Below, in pieces: positions 31,215 through 41,084 of a stretch of 64,000 nucleotides of DNA. This stretch comes from VXPW01 sp965115815 (lineage in GTDB: Bacteria > Pseudomonadota > Alphaproteobacteria > TMED109). Within the stretch, counting starts at the first letter, position 1, and each line of letters opens with the position of its first letter. The stretch is taken from contig OZ220465.1 in NCBI GenBank assembly GCA_965115815.1, forward strand, positions 4,402,001 through 4,466,000, in the 5' to 3' direction. The notes below the pieces were generated by a model, which ran no database searches, was not told where the DNA came from, and saw nothing but the letters and a program-made list of their open reading frames with translations. The position numbers and the translations under genes are program-made.

Positions 31215-31265
31215 TGGTGAGTAGATACCCTTGTGTTCTAGAATCCCTTGTTAAACATGGGTTGG
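31215..31265. repeat. Abutting end fragments of an IS66-type and the IS1634-type element
   Basis: GGTGAGTAGATAC is an IS66-type terminus as at 47514. It is followed directly by a 37-bp copy of the right end of the IS1634-type element (CTAGAATCCC ... AAACATGGGTTG), otherwise seen at 27822-27858. Only termini remain. Confidence 0.6.
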
Positions 31266-31550
31266 GAGGATGGGTGCGGGGGGGGGATTGAACACGACTT
31301 CGGGATGATCTCAGGAGCGGACCGTGCTTCGTGCTTTTTCTCTTCTGTTCCTGCGCCGATCTTGGTCTCTCTTCGAGATCTGTCGGCCTCCGGCTCGTTT
31401 CTCACGGAATTCCGTTCGAGAAGTCCGCTACGGGCAGCGAATGAAGGAATCCGTATCCCACCGGACCGACGCCGTTCGGAATCGGCGAGGCCCGGTCTCC
31501 GCCCTGGGAGCAACGAGGCCGTCGTTGGCCGGCACTGCGGAAGCGGGGCC
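31266..31550. other. Non-coding remnant region with a G9 run
   Basis: About 285 bases between two element ends. A run of nine G lies at 31278-31286. No conserved protein segment was recognised in any frame. Confidence 0.35.
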
Positions 31551-31950
31551 TAGGCCGAAGTTCCAGCGCAGATCAGACGTATCATTATAAATGTATTGAT
31601 GTCTGACAGAATCGGGTGTGTCGCTACTGGGAACGCTAGAGGCGTACGCCGAGGTGGTTTAGGGTCTTTTTCTGGAGCAGCATGGGCCGCGGGGTGACCT
31701 GGAGGGGCCGCAGGGTTTCGATCTTCTCCATGGGCCAGGAGGAGAGACTGGCAGCGGGAGGCGAGTTGCGGTTGGGGACGATGTCTGCACACATGGCAAC
31801 GCATATGGGGGCCACAACCAGATTTGTCAACAGAAAACGCCGCCTTCACATGGGAACATCTACGTGCCATCCTCGCGCCGTTTTGTCAGTAAGACCAATT
31901 GCTTGGTGTGGTTCTTCCGCTGAAATCACCTGGAACTTCGGCCTAGGCCG
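31551..31950. mobile_element. Internally deleted IS1634-type element with CTAG-centred target duplication
   Basis: GCCTAGGCCGAAGTTCCAG at the left and its complement CTGGAACTTCGGCCTAGGC at the right are perfect inverted copies. The outer GCCTAGGC is probably the duplicated target, since the related element near 48062 starts at CTAG followed by CCTGAAGTTCCAG. Only about 400 bp remain, containing a scrap of the transposase C-terminus on the minus strand. Confidence 0.68.
31636..31830 (-). pseudogene. Transposase C-terminal scrap inside the deleted element
   Basis: The last 40 or so residues read ETLRPLQVTPRPMLLQKKT and then NHLGVRL before the stop. This parallels the end of the IS1634-type transposase at 48144 (VTTRPTPLQRRAFKLLGVKP). 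The upstream residues are not convincing as transposase, so only a C-terminal piece survives. Confidence 0.5.
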
Positions 31951-32356
31951 GAGCAGGATGGCTCAGGTGGCGAACCGGCGTGGCGCGTCCCGCGATTGGT
32001 CAGGGCCGGAAGGATCGGGACGGCGAGATGCCGCCACTGGACCCGGGTCGGGTGCGCCGGCCTTGGGGAGGTCGCCGCCCGAACGTAGCCTGGCATCCGG
32101 GTCCGGATCCTGCCCCCCCCCGAAACTCCTTTCGGGTTCAGTAAGGAAGTCCTGCTTCCCCGGTCGGTTCCGGTTCCGGGGGCAGCACCTCCGGTCCGTT
32201 CGAACACCCCCGTCGCATCGGGTTGACCGGGAGGGCCCCGGCGTGTCGCTCGCCCGGGTCGGCGGGCTTCGGGAGGTTCGCGAACGCATCCGCCCCGGGG
32301 TCCGCCCCGCACCGCCTCGATGTCCGCGAACCTCCGTCGCCGGCCCGGCTCCCGCG
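31951..32356. other. Intergenic region before xerC, no gene seen
   Basis: About 400 GC-rich bases including a run of nine C (32113-32121). Inverted words AAACTCCTTTCGGGTTCAG form a weak hairpin. No coding signal was recognised. Confidence 0.35.
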
Positions 32357-33367
32357 CTACGGATCTTGAGGGGTTGCCGGCCGCGCGTGCCGGGCGCGCG
32401 GATGCGCGCGTTCGAAGGTTTCCCGCAGGAGGGGGTCCGCGACTTCCGTATAGCGCTGTGTGGTCGAAAGACGGGCATGCCCCAAGAGTTCCTGCAGTAC
32501 GCGGAGGTCGCTGCCCGCTTCGAGCAGATGGGTCGCAAAGGAGTGGCGGAGCGCATGGGGCGTGGCCGATTCGGGAAGCCCCAGCCGGGCGCGGATCTCC
32601 TGCAGGCGTCGCTGTACGGCCCGGGCGCCCAGGCGGCGCCCCCGGGCACCGACGAACAGGGGGCTGCCGGGCCGGCCCTCCGGAGCGGCCTCGAGGTAGC
32701 GCGCAATTCCCTCGCGCACGGGTGCCAGCAGCGGTACCAGACGTTCCTTGTCACCCTTTCCGCGAATGCGCAGAACTTCGGAATGCGGTGTGATGTCGGA
32801 GCGGTTGAGCGAGAGCGCCTCGTTGATCCTGAGCCCGGCTCCGTAGAGGAGCAGGAACACGGCCCGGTCCTGCAGGGCCCTCCAGCCGTCGGCCTCGGAT
32901 TCGGGCGCATCCAGGACGGCCCGAGCCTGCTCCGTGCTGAGCGGGCGGGGGGCGCGCTTGGGCAGCCGCGCCCGGCGGAGTGTGCCGAGACCGACGTGAC
33001 GGAGCCCGTGATGCCGCGTCAGATGAAGCAGGAAGCCGTGCACGCCGGAGCGGGCGCGGGCCACGCTCGCCGGTGCGAGCGGCTTCGGCGGGCGCATCAG
33101 CCAGGCCAGCCAGGCCCGGTAATCGGCTGCGGTCAGCGAGTTCAGCAGTCGGGGCGTGACCTGCTCCCCCATGTGTTCGGCCACGAACCCGAGAAAGCGG
33201 ATGACGTCATGCCGGTACGCACGGACCGTGTGGTTCGAGAGCCGACGTTCGTGGCCGAGGTGCGCCAGATAGCCGGTCAGCGCGTCCGCGATCGCAGGCG
33301 CCACGCCCTCCGGCGGCAACGAGACCTCGGTGACGTCGGCAGCGGGTTGCGCCGGCAGGTCCGGCAC
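32357..33367 (-). CDS. xerC: Tyrosine recombinase XerC
   Basis: Site-specific recombinase that resolves chromosome dimers at dif together with XerD. The protein has 336 residues. The N-terminal SAM-like core-binding domain covers about residues 20-120. The catalytic domain carries the full set: Arg in YGAGLRINEAL, Lys in GKGDKERL, His-x-x-Arg in HALRHSFATH, His in LLGHARLSTT and the nucleophile Tyr in TQRYTEV. The start (GTG overlapping the transaldolase TAG) implies coupling. The position next to transaldolase and priA is the standard alphaproteobacterial order. Confidence 0.93.
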   Translation of the reverse strand: MPDLPAQPAADVTEVSLPPEGVAPAIADALTGYLAHLGHERRLSNHTVRAYRHDVIRFLGFVAEHMGEQVTPRLLNSLTAADYRAWLAWLMRPPKPLAPASVARARSGVHGFLLHLTRHHGLRHVGLGTLRRARLPKRAPRPLSTEQARAVLDAPESEADGWRALQDRAVFLLLYGAGLRINEALSLNRSDITPHSEVLRIRGKGDKERLVPLLAPVREGIARYLEAAPEGRPGSPLFVGARGRRLGARAVQRRLQEIRARLGLPESATPHALRHSFATHLLEAGSDLRVLQELLGHARLSTTQRYTEVADPLLRETFERAHPRARHARPATPQDP

Positions 33368-34041
33368 TAGCCGGCGGCCGGCGTCGACGCCTGGGTCTGC
33401 TCCCAGTCGGCGAGAAAGGCGGCCAGACCCCGGTCGGTCAGCGGGTGCGTCGCCAGCTGCCGGAACACGCCGGGCGGCAGGGTAGCGGCGTCGGCGCCCA
33501 GCCGGGCCGCCGCCGTGATGTGTCCGGGGCCGCGGACCGACGCCACCAAGACCTGGGTATCGATCGTTTCCGGATAGGATCGGTAGATGGCGACGATGTC
33601 ACGGATCAGCGCCATGCCGTTCTGACCGACATCGTCGAGTCGCCCGACGAAGGGAGAGACGAACCGGGCGCCGGCCTTTGCGGCCAGCAGGGCCTGCGGG
33701 GCCGAAAAGCACAGGGTCACGTTGACGGCAACCGGGTCTTCCCGACCGGCGAGCAGATGACAGGCACGGAGCCCCTCCCAGGTGAGCGGCACCTTCACCA
33801 CGACGTTGTCGGCGATGCCGGCGAGCTCCCGGCCCTGCCGAACCATGCCGTCCCAGGAGGTTTCCGTCACTTCGGCGGATACCGGACCCGAGACCAGTCG
33901 GGTAATCTCGGCGACGATGTCCCTGAAATCCCGTCCGGTGCGCGCCACCAGGGAGGGATTGGTGGTCACTCCGTCCACCAGTCCGGTGGCGGCCAAATCC
34001 GCAATCTGGTCTGGATCCGCGGTGTCGACAAACAACTGCAT
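33367..34041 (-). CDS. Transaldolase, FSA/TalC-type short form
   Basis: A 224-residue beta-barrel enzyme of the short transaldolase/fructose-6-phosphate aldolase group, acting in the non-oxidative pentose phosphate pathway. It shows MQLFVDTAD at the N-terminus, VDGVTTNPSL, the Schiff-base lysine in VVVKVPLT, and SPFVGRLDD. The start at 34041 was chosen because the family begins MQLFVDTA; a longer frame to 34080 has no support. It ends in TAG overlapping the xerC start. It diverges from priA with only 47 bases between, so both promoters must share that gap or overlap the coding starts. Confidence 0.9.
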   Translation of the reverse strand: MQLFVDTADPDQIADLAATGLVDGVTTNPSLVARTGRDFRDIVAEITRLVSGPVSAEVTETSWDGMVRQGRELAGIADNVVVKVPLTWEGLRACHLLAGREDPVAVNVTLCFSAPQALLAAKAGARFVSPFVGRLDDVGQNGMALIRDIVAIYRSYPETIDTQVLVASVRGPGHITAAARLGADAATLPPGVFRQLATHPLTDRGLAAFLADWEQTQASTPAAG

Positions 34042-34088
34042 GCGGGCACTCCTCTTCCTCGGCGGGACGCCGTCGGGCACCGGCTATC

Positions 34089-36323
34089 GTGGCGCAGTCT
34101 AGCCGTTCGGCGGAGCGGGATCGTCCGCCCCGGACGGCCTCGACACGCCTGCCGGACCGGCATGCCGACACGGTGACGGTTCTCCTGCCGCGACCGTGGT
34201 CGCGAACCTTCGACTATCGGGTGGGCCGACCGGTCCGCACGGGCGCCTACGTGACCGTGCCGTTCGGGAAGCGTACCGAGACCGGAGTGGTCTGGGGACC
34301 TGCGACCGGCGAGGTTGCCGGGAAACGGCTGCGGGATGTGCTGGTTGTCTCAGATCTGCCGCCCATGGCGCCCCGCTTACGCCGGCTGATCTCGTGGGTG
34401 GCCTCGTATTCGATTGCGCCGCTGGGAAGTGTTCTCAGGTTGGCGATGCCGGCCTCCGGCGCGCTCCTGCCGCCCCGCGCGGTCGACGGATTTCGGCGAG
34501 CCGGAACCGTGCCGGCAGACGCCCGAATCACGCCCGCCCGAAATCGGGTTCTGGATCTCTTGGCGGGGGCCGATGGTGCGCTTCCCGCGTGCCGGATCCG
34601 AAGGGAGGCGCGGGTGAGTTCGGCCACCCTTCTCCGTATGTTCCGGGCGGGCTTTCTCGCTACCGAGGCGCTGACCGAGGCCCCCGGACCTCGTCCCGCG
34701 CCGGATGCCGCCCCGCGCGATCTGACCGTGGCGCAGCACCGGGCGGCACGGGATCTCGTCAAGAGGGTGCAGGATCGGGATTCCCGGCCGGTTCTCCTCG
34801 GCGGCGTCACCGGATCCGGCAAGACCGAGGTCTATTTCGAAGCCTTGGCCGCCTGTCTCACCGCCGGCCGCCAGGTGCTCGTCCTGCTGCCCGAGATCGC
34901 GCTTGGATCCCAGTGGCTTGCGCGCTTCCGGGACCGTTTCGGCACCGCGCCCGGACGGTGGCATTCCGGAGTTCCGGACGGCGAGCGGAACCGGACATGG
35001 CGGGGGGTGGCCGGCGGATCCGTCCCGGTCGTCGTGGGTGCGCGGTCCGCCCTGTTCCTCCCGTTTCCGGACCTGGGGCTGATCGTCGTGGATGAAGAAC
35101 ACGATTCCTCGTACAAGCAGGAAGAGGGCGTGGTCTACCACGCGCGCGACATGGCGGTCGTCCGGGCGGCCAAGGATCGGGCGGCCGTGGTCCTGGCTTC
35201 GGCGACACCGTCGATCGAGACCTTCGTGAACGCTCGGGACGGCCGCTATCACGCACTGACGTTGCCGGATCGATACGGCGAGGCGGCGCTGCCCGAAATC
35301 GAAACCATTGACTTGCGCAAGCATCCGACGGAAGCCGGGTCGTGGCTTACCGAACCGCTGGTGGAAGCTGCCGCGTCGGCGCTGGAACGCGGCGAGCAGG
35401 TACTTCTGTTCCTCAACCGGCGCGGCTATGCCCCCCTGACTGTATGCCGTATGTGCGGAGAACGAATGGGATGCACGACCTGTTCGGCATGGCTGGTCGA
35501 GCACCGGCACGAGGGTGTCCTGGCCTGTCACCACTGCGGCTACCGGATCGCGATCCCGGATGTGTGCCCCGGCTGCGGGGTCGAGGAATCGCTGACGGCT
35601 TGCGGGCCGGGTGTGGAGCGGGTGGAAGAGGAGGCGGTGCGGCGGTTTCCCGGAGTGACTCCGGTGGTCATGACCAGCGACACCATGCGGAGTCCGGCGG
35701 ACGTGGCGCGGCTGGTGCAGGGCATGGAAACCGGTGCCGTCCGGCTCCTGATCGGAACCCAGATGGCGGCCAAGGGACACCACTTTCCGAAGCTGACGGT
35801 GGTGGGAATCGTGGATGCCGACCTCGGGCTCGGAGGCGCCGACTTGCGGGCCGGAGAGCGGACCTACCAGCTGTTGACGCAGGTGGCCGGGCGCGCGGGG
35901 CGGGCGCGTCTGCCCGGACGGGTGCTCCTGCAGACGTGGGAGCCGGAGCATCCGGTGATGCAGGCCTTCCTGCGCGGGGATGGTGAGGCCTTCCGTCGGA
36001 TGGAGGCGGAAGCCCGGGAACAGGGCAGGATGCCTCCGTTCGGACGGCTGGTGGCCCTCGTGCTGGCGTCGCGGGATCAGGAGGGCCTGGAAACGTTCGG
36101 CCGCCGGCTGGTGCGGGCTGCGCCGCGGAAGGAGGGAATCGAGGTTTGGGGGCCCGCTCCCGCCCCGCTGGGCAAGATCCGTGGGCAGTACCGTGTCCGG
36201 ATCCTCGTGCACGGCGGGCGGAACCGGTTGGTGCAGTCCTTCGTGCGAACGTGGCTGGGCTCGACTGGCGTGCCGGTGGGAATCCGGATCAAGGTGGACG
36301 TGGACCCCTACAGCTTCCTGTAG
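34089..36323 (+). CDS. priA: Primosomal protein N' (replication restart helicase PriA)
   Basis: A 3'-5' DNA helicase that reloads the replisome at stalled forks. The N-terminal DNA-binding domain includes YRVGRPVRTGAYVTVPFGKR. The helicase has Walker A GVTGSGKTEVY, the DEEHDSSYKQEE box, ATPSIE, and a zinc-binding insert with paired cysteines (CRMCGERMGCTTC, CHHCGYR, CPGCG). The C-terminal helicase motifs are GTQMAAKGHHFP and QVAGRAGRA. The protein is 744 residues from the GTG at 34089. A later in-frame GTG near 34173 could be the true start because the first 28 residues look unconserved. It ends in TAG. Confidence 0.94.
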   Translation: MAQSSRSAERDRPPRTASTRLPDRHADTVTVLLPRPWSRTFDYRVGRPVRTGAYVTVPFGKRTETGVVWGPATGEVAGKRLRDVLVVSDLPPMAPRLRRLISWVASYSIAPLGSVLRLAMPASGALLPPRAVDGFRRAGTVPADARITPARNRVLDLLAGADGALPACRIRREARVSSATLLRMFRAGFLATEALTEAPGPRPAPDAAPRDLTVAQHRAARDLVKRVQDRDSRPVLLGGVTGSGKTEVYFEALAACLTAGRQVLVLLPEIALGSQWLARFRDRFGTAPGRWHSGVPDGERNRTWRGVAGGSVPVVVGARSALFLPFPDLGLIVVDEEHDSSYKQEEGVVYHARDMAVVRAAKDRAAVVLASATPSIETFVNARDGRYHALTLPDRYGEAALPEIETIDLRKHPTEAGSWLTEPLVEAAASALERGEQVLLFLNRRGYAPLTVCRMCGERMGCTTCSAWLVEHRHEGVLACHHCGYRIAIPDVCPGCGVEESLTACGPGVERVEEEAVRRFPGVTPVVMTSDTMRSPADVARLVQGMETGAVRLLIGTQMAAKGHHFPKLTVVGIVDADLGLGGADLRAGERTYQLLTQVAGRAGRARLPGRVLLQTWEPEHPVMQAFLRGDGEAFRRMEAEAREQGRMPPFGRLVALVLASRDQEGLETFGRRLVRAAPRKEGIEVWGPAPAPLGKIRGQYRVRILVHGGRNRLVQSFVRTWLGSTGVPVGIRIKVDVDPYSFL

Positions 36324-37694
36324 GATGTCGGCTGCATGTCGGCTGACCGCAGTGTCCGATTCCGGTGCCGGCCGAGCTCCCGGAGAGGTTCCAGCCGCGT
36401 GCCCCGCCCGCGCCCTTCCGACCTGTATCCGGGAGCATCCCGTGCCTTTCGGATTGACCCGGGTGGTCGCCGTTCCGTTCCTGACTGCGAAAACCGCATT
36501 GTCATTCGAGTCGGAGGCGGTGATGGCAGGGCGCAGGACCCCTCCCGCTCCGCTCGGCTTCCCGGCGTTCGCTTCGGCGGCCGGCGGCGCAGACCCCGGT
36601 GCCGAGCGAGGCGCTGGATCGCAGACCGCCGGTTCTCGTTCCTCAGTCGCAACGGGAGGGCAGCGCGCTGCCACACCTTGCCGCGATCGTCGATCGGATC
36701 GGGCGCCCTCGCCCGTACGGGACGCCGGATCTGCTGCGAGGTGGACGCGAACGGCAATCCCGCAGGCGTGACAGTCTCCGATCACGAGAGGGCAGCCCGG
36801 ATCTTCGGCGCCCCTCCCTCCACGGGAAGTGGAACCATGCCCGGTTGCATGCGCCTTCCGACGGCTCTCGGATTTCCTGACGGAACCATCCGGAATCCCC
36901 GGCTCCCGGGGGCACTCTGGTCGCCGGAAGACCATCTCGGAGACAGCTTCGAACCGCGCGCCGTCCGGCCCGGGCGGTGCCTCCTCGCCGTGCCGGTTCG
37001 CCGCTGACAGGAACGCAACCGGCGCCTCGCCGGCACGCATGGCTCCGGCCTCTCCGGCGGTCGTTCGGATTCGTTCGCCGCACTGCCGGCAGGGGCGGAA
37101 GAACTGCTTGTGGCCCGAGGGCCACACCCGGCCGCCGCCACGCCCCTGTGCGCATGCCGTCGCGGATGCGGACTTGCGGGGGTCCGATGCCTGCCTGCGG
37201 GTTCCGGTGAGGGTGGTTCCCGGTAGGCCCTTTCTTCGGGCTCCGGGGGACGCCGGGACGGCAAGGGATGGCGTCGCGCTTTCCCAGCCGCCATATCGCG
37301 AGAGAATACACGGACGTCATGTCCGATCGGCGGCGTCCGCCGGCGCGCAGCACGCGGTACGGACACTCCCGTGCACCGGTGTTCGGCAAGCGTTCGACAG
37401 CAGGCTCCCCGGACCGACATCGGCCCTACGAGCATCGAAACTGCGCCCGGGCGAAAACCTCCCGTCCACCTATCTCCTGCGCGCAGGAGGGCGAGCGGCA
37501 AGAACGGCCGGAACGTGCCCCGGACCCACCCGTCGATGGCCACGATTCCGGGTCGGTACCCGGACGGGCCGCGCCTGCGTCGCGGCGCCGGCAACCGGTC
37601 CGGGATCGGCAGCGAAGGGGCCGGGCCGCACGTTGTGTCCGACCTTGCCGCAACGCGGTTAGACTGTGTTCCCGCCCGCTTCAGGAGACCCGAT
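36324..37694. other. 1.37-kb region without a supported gene
   Basis: This long GC-rich gap separates priA from bioY. Several long open frames exist because of base composition, but none gives a recognisable family or a convincing start. A short minus-strand stretch near 37060-37130 reads CRQCGER and looks cysteine-motif-like but is isolated. It could be decayed coding DNA. Confidence 0.4.
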
Positions 37695-38348
37695 ATGCCC
37701 CCCACCCTTGCTGTCTCGTCATCCACGTTGACGGCAGAACTGCTGCCCGCTTCAGCCCTGCCGCGGATGATCCGGAACACCATGCTGGTGCTCGCCGGCT
37801 CGGCGATCGTGGCCGCGTCGGCGCGATTGACGATCCCGCTGGAGCCGGTTCCGGTCACCGGACAGACCTTCGGAGTGCTGGTCGTCGCCATGGCGCTTGG
37901 CTCGCGGCTGGGGACGCTGGCGGTCGCGGCCTACCTGATCGAAGGGTTGGCCGGCCTTCCGGTGTTTGCAGGCGGGTCCTCCGGACCGGCGGCGATCGCG
38001 GGCCCGAGCGGCGGATACCTGATCGGGTACCTGCCGGCGGCCTGGCTGATCGGAAGTCTGGCGGAGCGCGGCTGGGACCGAACCGTGACCCGTACCGCCT
38101 TGGCCATGCTGGCGGGCAACGCCGCACTCTATCTGCCCGGGCTGTGCTGGCTCGGGTGGCAGATATCGACCACGCTGTCGCCGGTCGATCTCGGCGATCA
38201 GTCGTTCGTGATGGTGGTCTTGTGGGCGGGATTGTTCCCGTTTGTCCCGGGCGACGCGATCAAGCTGGCGCTGGCGGCCGCCGTCATGCCGCTGGGCTGG
38301 AAACTGGCAAACCGGAGGAACCGCTCCTTCGCAGGAGTCCGCCGCTAG
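37695..38348 (+). CDS. bioY: Biotin transporter BioY (ECF S-component)
   Basis: A 217-residue, highly hydrophobic membrane protein with about six transmembrane segments. Family marks are RLTIPLEPVPVTGQTFGVL and GSRLGTLAVAAYLIEGLAGLPVFAGG, then GPSGGYLIGY and, near the C-terminus, FVPGDAIKLALAA. BioY captures biotin and can work alone or with an ECF energising module; no bioM or bioN is seen nearby. The ATG at 37695 follows AGGAG by a normal distance. It stops at TAG just before a C8 run and the IS region. Confidence 0.93.
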   Translation: MPPTLAVSSSTLTAELLPASALPRMIRNTMLVLAGSAIVAASARLTIPLEPVPVTGQTFGVLVVAMALGSRLGTLAVAAYLIEGLAGLPVFAGGSSGPAAIAGPSGGYLIGYLPAAWLIGSLAERGWDRTVTRTALAMLAGNAALYLPGLCWLGWQISTTLSPVDLGDQSFVMVVLWAGLFPFVPGDAIKLALAAAVMPLGWKLANRRNRSFAGVRR

Positions 38349-38631
38349 CGAACGGCCGAGCCCCCCCCGATGCCGCTGAGGTGGCCGTGGCGCGACGACA
38401 GGATCCAGAGCTCCGGTCGGGGCTACGCCCTCTCTCCGTCTCACCCTGATCGTCGATCGTCGCGCCGCATGGAGCGGGAACGGTTTCCCCGGGCCCGGCG
38501 GCTGCGGATCAACAGCCGCCTCGACCGCGTCTTCAACTCCGAGAGCCACCACATCCGCGGGCTGCCATGCACACACATCCTGCCGGTTAACCCCGGACCT
38601 CTGACCCTCTACGGTGGGTTCCCTGTCGGCC

Positions 38632-40862
38632 ATGGAACCCGTGCGCCGCATCCTGAAGCAACCGGCGCACTGGGTCCGGCTGCAGACGCTTCGGTCTCGG
38701 GAGCCGCCGAGCCGTCGCGCCGCGCCGCGGCGCGACGGGTAGGTCGGGAGTTTCCCCTGACCGATGCACGGGGTCGCGGGCGCGAGCGCAGTTGCCGGGC
38801 GGTCCTGAACGACCTGGAGCGGAGCCGGCAGGTGCGCGTGCCGGCACCCCGCGCGGGAAGGGGTGGCGGCGCTCCCCGGCGGCTGGGCGCCGCGGTTCCC
38901 GTGCCGTCGGGGGTTCCCTCGGAAGCAGGTGCGCTGCACGACCTGCGCCTGGTGCCGGTGACCGGGGAGGCGGACCGGCGGATCGGGAACGAGCTGAGGT
39001 TCCGGGAGCATCCGTGCGGGGCGGCGATGCAGGTGGGCGCCCAGCTGCGGTATCGGGTTCGGTCGGAGCACGGCATCTTGGGGGCCCTGGGCTGTTCGGC
39101 GCCGGCCTTGCGCCTGGCTTCCCGGGACCGGTGGATCGGGTGGGACGAGACCGCGCGGTCGCAGCACCGGAACCCCGCGGTGCTCGGTCGGAGCCGGTTC
39201 CTGATCCGACCGTCGGTGCGCGGCCGGAACCTGGGCTCCCGGGTGCTGGGGAGGGCGCTGGCCCGGCTGCCCGACGAGATCGAGGCCCGGTACGGGGATC
39301 GTCCCCTGCGGGTCGAAACCTTCGTGGATCCGGAAACCCATGCGGACACCGTGTTTGCCGCCGCCGGCTGGGAGCGGGTGGGAGAGACCACCGGGCGGGG
39401 GCGGTTCGCCCGCCCCGGGCAGGAACGGCGGTCGGTCAAGGCGGTGGGGATGCGTCCGCTGCGGAGCGACGGGCGGGTGGTTTTGGGCGGGGCACCGGCA
39501 CCGGCGGAGGCCTTGGGTCCGGCCGACGGACGGGAGCGGGGGAGCGGGACCGCGAACGAGTTCGGCGGAGCTCCGCTGGGGGACCGTCGGCTCAGCCGTC
39601 GGTGGGTCACGAGTGCGTCCCGGATGGCCGACCCGCCCGGCGCATCGTTCCCGGCCGCGGCCCGGGGTCCGCGGGCCTTGGTCACCGGGTACTACCGGAG
39701 GATCGACCCGCCGGCCGCGTCGGCGGTCCCACCGGAGGCCCTTCCGGCTCCGTACCGGGCGCGCACCCGCCGGCGCATGGCCTCCTGCACGACGGTGTTG
39801 ATGATCCAGGACGGATCGGACCTCAACTTTGCGACCCATCCGAAGTGCGGCGAGCTCGGTCTCATCGGCCGCAATCGGAACGCGTCGGGCACCCGGGGTC
39901 TGCACCTGCATTCCACGCTGGCGGTCGACGCGGACACCGGCATTCCCCTCGGTGTCCCCCGCATCGAATCCGACGCGCCGGACGGCCGGGCCGAGAAGGG
40001 CAAGCCGCTCGAAGAACGGAAATCCGCCCGCGGGATGCGGGGGTTGCGAGACACCTCGGAGCGGGTTCCGGACGGCGTGCGGGTCGTCTCCGTACTCGAT
40101 CGGGAGGCGGATTTCTTCGCCCGGTTCGCCGAGCGGCAGCGGCTGGGCACCGTCGATCTTCGGGTCCGGGCCCGCCCCAACCGGTCCTTGGGCAAGGACG
40201 AAGAGAAGCTCTTCGAGCCACGGGCAGCGGAACCCTCGGCCGGATCCTTGGAGATCGAAATCGCCCGCCCGTCGGCCCGCACCTCCACCCGCACCCAGAA
40301 GGCCCAGGCGCTGCGGGAAGCGCGGGTCGCCAAGGTATCCCTGCAGTTCCGGCGCTTCGACCTGCCTCCTCCAGGGAACGGAACCGGCGCGCACGACCCC
40401 GTGCCCATGACGGCGGTCCGCAGGACCGAAGAAGATCCACCGGCCGGTGTGGAGCCCCGGCACGGGATCCTGCTCACCCGCCTGCCGGTATCGACCCGGA
40501 AGGAGGCGCGGCGGGTGCGGGAACGGTACCGCCGGCGCGGGCGGATCGAGGACGGGCACCGGGTCCTGAAACGCGGATGCAAGGCGGAATTCCTCCACCA
40601 TCGGGACGGACACCGGATCGAACGGGCGGTCACCATCAAGGCCGTGATCGCCGGGCGACTCTTCGCCAGGGTCCTGCTCGGACGGGACCCCCCGAACGGC
40701 CCGCCGAGGTTCGGTTCTGCAAAACCGAAATCCTGGTGCTCAAGGACTTCGCCCGTCGGCACCAGCTTCGGCGCCCACCGGACCACCTGGGGCACGCCGT
40801 GCGGACCTTGGCGATCTTCGGCGGCTACCTCGATCGCCGCAGCGACCCCCCCCCACCCAAGG
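38632..40862 (+). pseudogene. IS4-like transposase fused to an N-terminal DUF4338 (DruA-type) domain, frameshifted and 3' truncated
   Basis: From the ATG at 38632 the reading gives MEPVRRILKQPAHWVRL. It shifts frame near 38725 and then shows the DUF4338 N-terminal module (DARGRGRERSCRAVLNDLERS), VGAQLRYRV, RDRWIGWDE, SRFLIRPSVRGRNLGSRVLGRAL and LVETFVD-like RVETFVDPETHADT. A Tn5/IS4-type DDE transposase follows (NEFGGAPLGDRRLSRR, VLMIQDGSDLNF, LHLHSTLAVD, SVLDREADFF, RRRGRIEDGHRVLKRGC). A second frameshift near 40690-40710 leads into EILVLKDFARRHQL and AVRTLAIFGGYLDRR, which is cut by the ISAs1-like end at 40865. DUF4338 is the DruA domain of Druantia; its role in transposition is unknown. 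Confidence 0.78.
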
Positions 40863-41084
40863 AGATCCCATGCTTGTTGTTGTGATGCGATCGGAGTCTC
40901 GATCGCGGCGCGGGTCGACGCGTTCGAGTCTGCGATTGTGAGATGTACGGACGTCTGCGGCCCGGTGGCGGCGCGGATCTAGGCGCGAGGGGTCCGTTTC
41001 GGCGGATCCGGGGCGAGCGAGAGGCCGGCCGGGTTGGGTGGCCCGGCTTGGATCCTTGCGGTTTCGGTCAGGGTGTGAGCGTAG

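Noticed and set aside
36800..37400. Long open frames on both strands around 36800-37400 as candidate genes
   Set aside because: They arise from very high GC, show no family signature and overlap each other in several frames.
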